A stretch of 64,000 nt of DNA from JBGTLU01 sp041743935 (GTDB lineage Bacteria; Bacteroidota; Bacteroidia; Sphingobacteriales; Sphingobacteriaceae): assembly GCA_041743935.1 (NCBI GenBank), contig JBGTLU010000061.1, positions 35,776 through 99,775 on the forward strand. The letters are read 5' to 3'. This document shows, one piece after another, positions 61,815-64,000 of this stretch. The translations under genes and the position numbers were made by a program. The notes under the pieces were generated by a model. The model was not told where the DNA came from, did not search any database, and was given only the letters and a program-made list of their open reading frames with translations. Every line of letters begins with the position of its first letter. Position 1 is the first letter of the stretch.

Positions 61815-62912
61815 ATGCACCTCCGTAAGATAAGTCTCCTCAACTTTAAGAATTACCACGAAACATCTCTTGATTTTGATGATGGGGTAAATTGTTTTGT
61901 TGGAAATAACGGGGCCGGAAAAACCAACCTGTTGGATGCCATTCATTATTTAGCTCTTTGCAAAAGCTATTTTAACCCCATTGATAGTCAGCAAATACGA
62001 TATGGAGAAGATGTTTTTGTTATACAAGGAAGTTTCGAGAAAAACAACAAAACCGAGGTGGTGTACTGTGGGCTGAAACGCAATCAGAAAAAACAATTCA
62101 AACTAAATAAAAAAGAATATCCGCGCTTAGCTGACCATATTGGTGCATTTCCGTTGGTGATGATTTCGCCGTATGATATAAGTTTGATTATTGAGGGCAG
62201 TGAAGAACGCCGAAAATTTATTGATAATGTTATTTCTCAAACGGATAATCATTACCTAGATTTATTAATTACGTACAATAAAATTGTTGCTAATCGGAAC
62301 AGTTTATTAAAAAACTTCTCAGATACTGGTCGGTTTGATGCAGATTTATTGTCCATTTTTAACCAACAATTAGAAGAAGTTGGTTTACCTATCTTCCAAA
62401 AAAGAAAAGTGTTTTTAGAACAATTTACTTTGCTATTCAATGAACATTATTCTTTCTTATCTGCTGATGCAGAAAAGGTTCAACTTACTTACACCTCACA
62501 ACTTTTAAACAATGATTTTGCAGATGGTTTCACTCAAACTCTAAAAAGAGATTTAGCTTTAACCCGGACTAATTTTGGAATACATAAGGATGATTTAGAC
62601 TTTACCATTGCAGGCTATCCAATAAAAAAATTTGGTTCTCAAGGTCAACAAAAATCATTTTTAATAGCCCTAAAACTAGCTCAATACAGCTATCTATATC
62701 AGCAAAAATCCTTAAAACCTCTGGTTTTATTGGATGATATTTTTGATAAATTGGATGAATTACGGGTGCGAAAATTGATGCAAATGGTAGTGAAAGAAAA
62801 CTTCGGACAAATATTTATTACGGATACTAATAAAGATCGAATAGAATCGTTGTTTAAAGACATAAACGTTTCGGTGAAAATAATGGAAGTGGTAAACGGA
62901 AAAGTACGATGA
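61815..62912 (+). CDS. recF: DNA replication and repair protein RecF
   Basis: An SMC-like ATPase that loads RecA at gaps. The 365-residue protein starts MHLRKISLLNFKNYHE and has Walker A GNNGAGKTNLLDAIHYL, the signature FGSQGQQKSFLIALKLAQ and Walker B VLLDDIFDKLDE. Its end overlaps the next gene (ATGA), so both are translated from one mRNA. Diverges from the TPR gene. Confidence 0.96.
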   Translation: MHLRKISLLNFKNYHETSLDFDDGVNCFVGNNGAGKTNLLDAIHYLALCKSYFNPIDSQQIRYGEDVFVIQGSFEKNNKTEVVYCGLKRNQKKQFKLNKKEYPRLADHIGAFPLVMISPYDISLIIEGSEERRKFIDNVISQTDNHYLDLLITYNKIVANRNSLLKNFSDTGRFDADLLSIFNQQLEEVGLPIFQKRKVFLEQFTLLFNEHYSFLSADAEKVQLTYTSQLLNNDFADGFTQTLKRDLALTRTNFGIHKDDLDFTIAGYPIKKFGSQGQQKSFLIALKLAQYSYLYQQKSLKPLVLLDDIFDKLDELRVRKLMQMVVKENFGQIFITDTNKDRIESLFKDINVSVKIMEVVNGKVR

Positions 62913-63199
62913 GGCATACCAACGAACAAAGTATAAAAGAGGCCATCGAAGAAATGATGCGAACTTATCGCATAAAAAATAAATTCGACGAAACGGCGGT
63001 TATAGCAAATTGGGAAACCATTATGGGGAAAACCGTGGCCAACCGAACCAGTGAAATTTTTGTAAAAAACAAAAAACTTTTTATCCGCCTAACTTCTGCT
63101 GCATTAAAACATGAGATGCTTATTGCGCGAGAACAAATGATTGATTTGGTAAACAATCATTTTGGGAGTCAGGTAGTAAACGAAGTAGTGTTTTTATAA
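62909..63199 (+). CDS. DUF721 domain protein
   Basis: A 96-residue basic protein of the DUF721 (DciA-like) family: IANWETIMGKTVANRTSEIFVKNKKLFIRLTSAALKHEML in overlapping form is typical. In many bacteria DciA loads the replicative helicase; the family is broad, so the role is inferred from the recF neighbour. It overlaps recF by four bases. Confidence 0.88.
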   Translation: MRHTNEQSIKEAIEEMMRTYRIKNKFDETAVIANWETIMGKTVANRTSEIFVKNKKLFIRLTSAALKHEMLIAREQMIDLVNNHFGSQVVNEVVFL

Positions 63200-63241
63200 G
63201 AACGCCCCGGCCAAGAAGCCAGGACGAATAAAAATATAAGG

Positions 63242-63661
63242 TTAAAATCTCTCGAAATGAGAGAAAAAGAAATTTCCTTCTATCGCTGAATTTTCATTAG
63301 AGTCAGATCCATGAACTGCGTTTGCATCTATTGATTTTGCGTATTTTGCTCGAATGGTACCTGCATCTGCTTTTTGTGGATCGGTAGCTCCAATAAGTTT
63401 TCTAAAATCTTCTACTGCATTATCTTTCTCTAAAATAGCCGCAACTATAGGTCCCGAAGACATAAATTTAACTAACTCCCCATAAAACGGGCGCTCTTTG
63501 TGGATGGCATAAAAATCACCAGCTATTTCTGCACTCAATCGAGTATATTTTAGCGCTACTATTTTAAAGCCGGCAGTGGTAATATCGTTTAAAATTGCTC
63601 CGATGTGATTATTTGCTACTGCATCGGGTTTAATCATGGTAAATGTTCGGTTGGTTGCCAT
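63242..63661 (-). CDS. ndk: Nucleoside diphosphate kinase
   Basis: Equilibrates nucleoside tri- and diphosphates. The 139-residue protein has TFTMIKPDAV, the GPIVAAILE and KLIGATDP blocks and the phosphate-carrying His117 in NAVHGSDS. An earlier in-frame start at 63694 lies inside the -7 element (63692-63699), so the ATG at 63661 (MATNRTFTMIKPD) is right. Convergent with DUF721. Confidence 0.96.
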   Translation of the reverse strand: MATNRTFTMIKPDAVANNHIGAILNDITTAGFKIVALKYTRLSAEIAGDFYAIHKERPFYGELVKFMSSGPIVAAILEKDNAVEDFRKLIGATDPQKADAGTIRAKYAKSIDANAVHGSDSNENSAIEGNFFFSHFERF

Positions 63662-63691
63662 TTTATTGCTATTTTGGGGTTTATTTCGCCG

Positions 63692-63699
63692 CAAAGGTA
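63692..63699 (-). promoter_or_regulatory. -7 element of ndk
   Basis: A perfect TACCTTTG (minus strand) 30 bases before the ATG at 63661. It overlaps the in-frame upstream start, which is thereby excluded. Confidence 0.55.
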
Positions 63700-63830
63700 T
63701 TTAATTTTTGCTTGGCCGGAAAGCAATGCTCGAGAAATTGTTTTTTAATTTTAAAGAGACGTTATCCATTTGGGGTAATCTCTCTTTTGTAATATTTTTA
63801 TTGGTTTAGTAACTAAAATGCAAGCTTTTT

Positions 63831-63838
63831 TAGCTTTG
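63831..63838 (+). promoter_or_regulatory. -7 element of the gene cut by the window end
   Basis: A perfect TAGCTTTG 49 bases before the ATG at 63888. A TTG lies 27 bases further upstream. Confidence 0.4.
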
Positions 63839-63887
63839 ATATAGCTAATATTAAAAAATCACACCTCTAAAATTAAATTTATATAAA

Positions 63888-64000
63888 ATGAAACTACTAG
63901 CTACACTTATTGCTGCTGTGCTTTACAGCATGGTAACAATAGCGCAAATAAACCCCATGTGGATGCGTTATCCCGCTATATCACCCGATGGTAAAGAAAT
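63888..64000 (+). CDS. Secreted S41/Tricorn-like or WD40-like protein, 3' part outside the window
   Basis: Only 37 codons are present. A signal peptide (MKLLATLIAAVLYSMVTIAQ) is followed by MWMRYPAISPDGKEI, the start of a beta-propeller. The MWMRYPAISPDG opening is what I recall from Tricorn-like S41 peptidases of Bacteroidota with an N-terminal propeller; an S9 peptidase cannot be excluded. The assignment rests on very little sequence. Confidence 0.6.
   Translation, partial: MKLLATLIAAVLYSMVTIAQINPMWMRYPAISPDGKE

Noticed and set aside
63200..63241. Terminator between DUF721 and ndk
   Set aside because: A six-base stem with one mismatch (CCCGGC/GCCAGG) and no good T run.

Overview
The window looks like chromosomal DNA of a low-GC member of the Bacteroidota. 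Four lines support this. The gene set is typical of the phylum (ileS, a TraR/DksA protein and lspA in a row; DUF4292; TPR; a degenerate EnvC; two S9 peptidases; YtxJ; a NifU C-terminal protein next to Mrp). Starts lack strong Shine-Dalgarno sequences. Many starts are preceded by the Bacteroidota -7 element TAnnTTTG. Many secreted or lipid-anchored envelope proteins are present. I saw no rRNA, tRNA, insertion sequence or CRISPR array. Gene density is high, and no stretch over 300 bases is without a gene.

Layout. 1-5.8 kb: 3' part of ileS, a TraR/DksA protein, lspA and a secreted S9 peptidase. 6-7.7 kb: a SIMPL protein and a DUF2975/XRE pair. 7.7-16 kb: serS, divergent rsmI-lnt, an M48 lipoprotein, a secreted protein of unknown function and a second S9 peptidase. 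16-17.4 kb: NifU-like and Mrp iron-sulfur proteins. 17.5-23.1 kb: a partly AT-rich stretch with a tyrosine-recombinase-like gene that has lost most catalytic residues, overlapping a gene that joins an AsmA-like region to a GT51 glycosyltransferase, then VOC and DUF4153 genes. 23.1-31.7 kb: YifB, sterol desaturase, gmhA, a PQQ-type dehydrogenase, pfkA, dsbD, birA. 31.7-35.5 kb: rsfS, ftsH, LUD and an NTF2-like protein. 42.2-35.5 kb (minus): flippase, dut, nucleotidyltransferase, TPR, DUF4292, EnvC.

42.4-45.9 kb: a cold-shock-domain protein, then two tandem AraC-type regulators with a short N-terminal domain that may derive from a heavy-metal-associated domain, then five very small membrane proteins (two too short for ordinary ORF calling), with strong inverted repeats between them and a terminator at the end. 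This is the best candidate here for a little-described system, plausibly an envelope-stress module. 46-49.5 kb: an ice-binding DUF3494 lipoprotein paired with an OmpA-type protein.

49.5-64 kb: a histidine-free cupin, acylphosphatase, nitronate monooxygenase, a second nucleotidyltransferase, an amidohydrolase, divergent rlmN, uvrA, a lipA-ECF sigma-anti-sigma operon, OsmC, YtxJ-ribH, TPR, recF-DUF721, ndk, and the first codons of a secreted Tricorn-like S41 or WD40-like protein cut by the window end.

Function calls rest on motifs read by eye and on family knowledge. No database search was possible. Promoter calls rest on matches to TAnnTTTG and on where they lie relative to starts.
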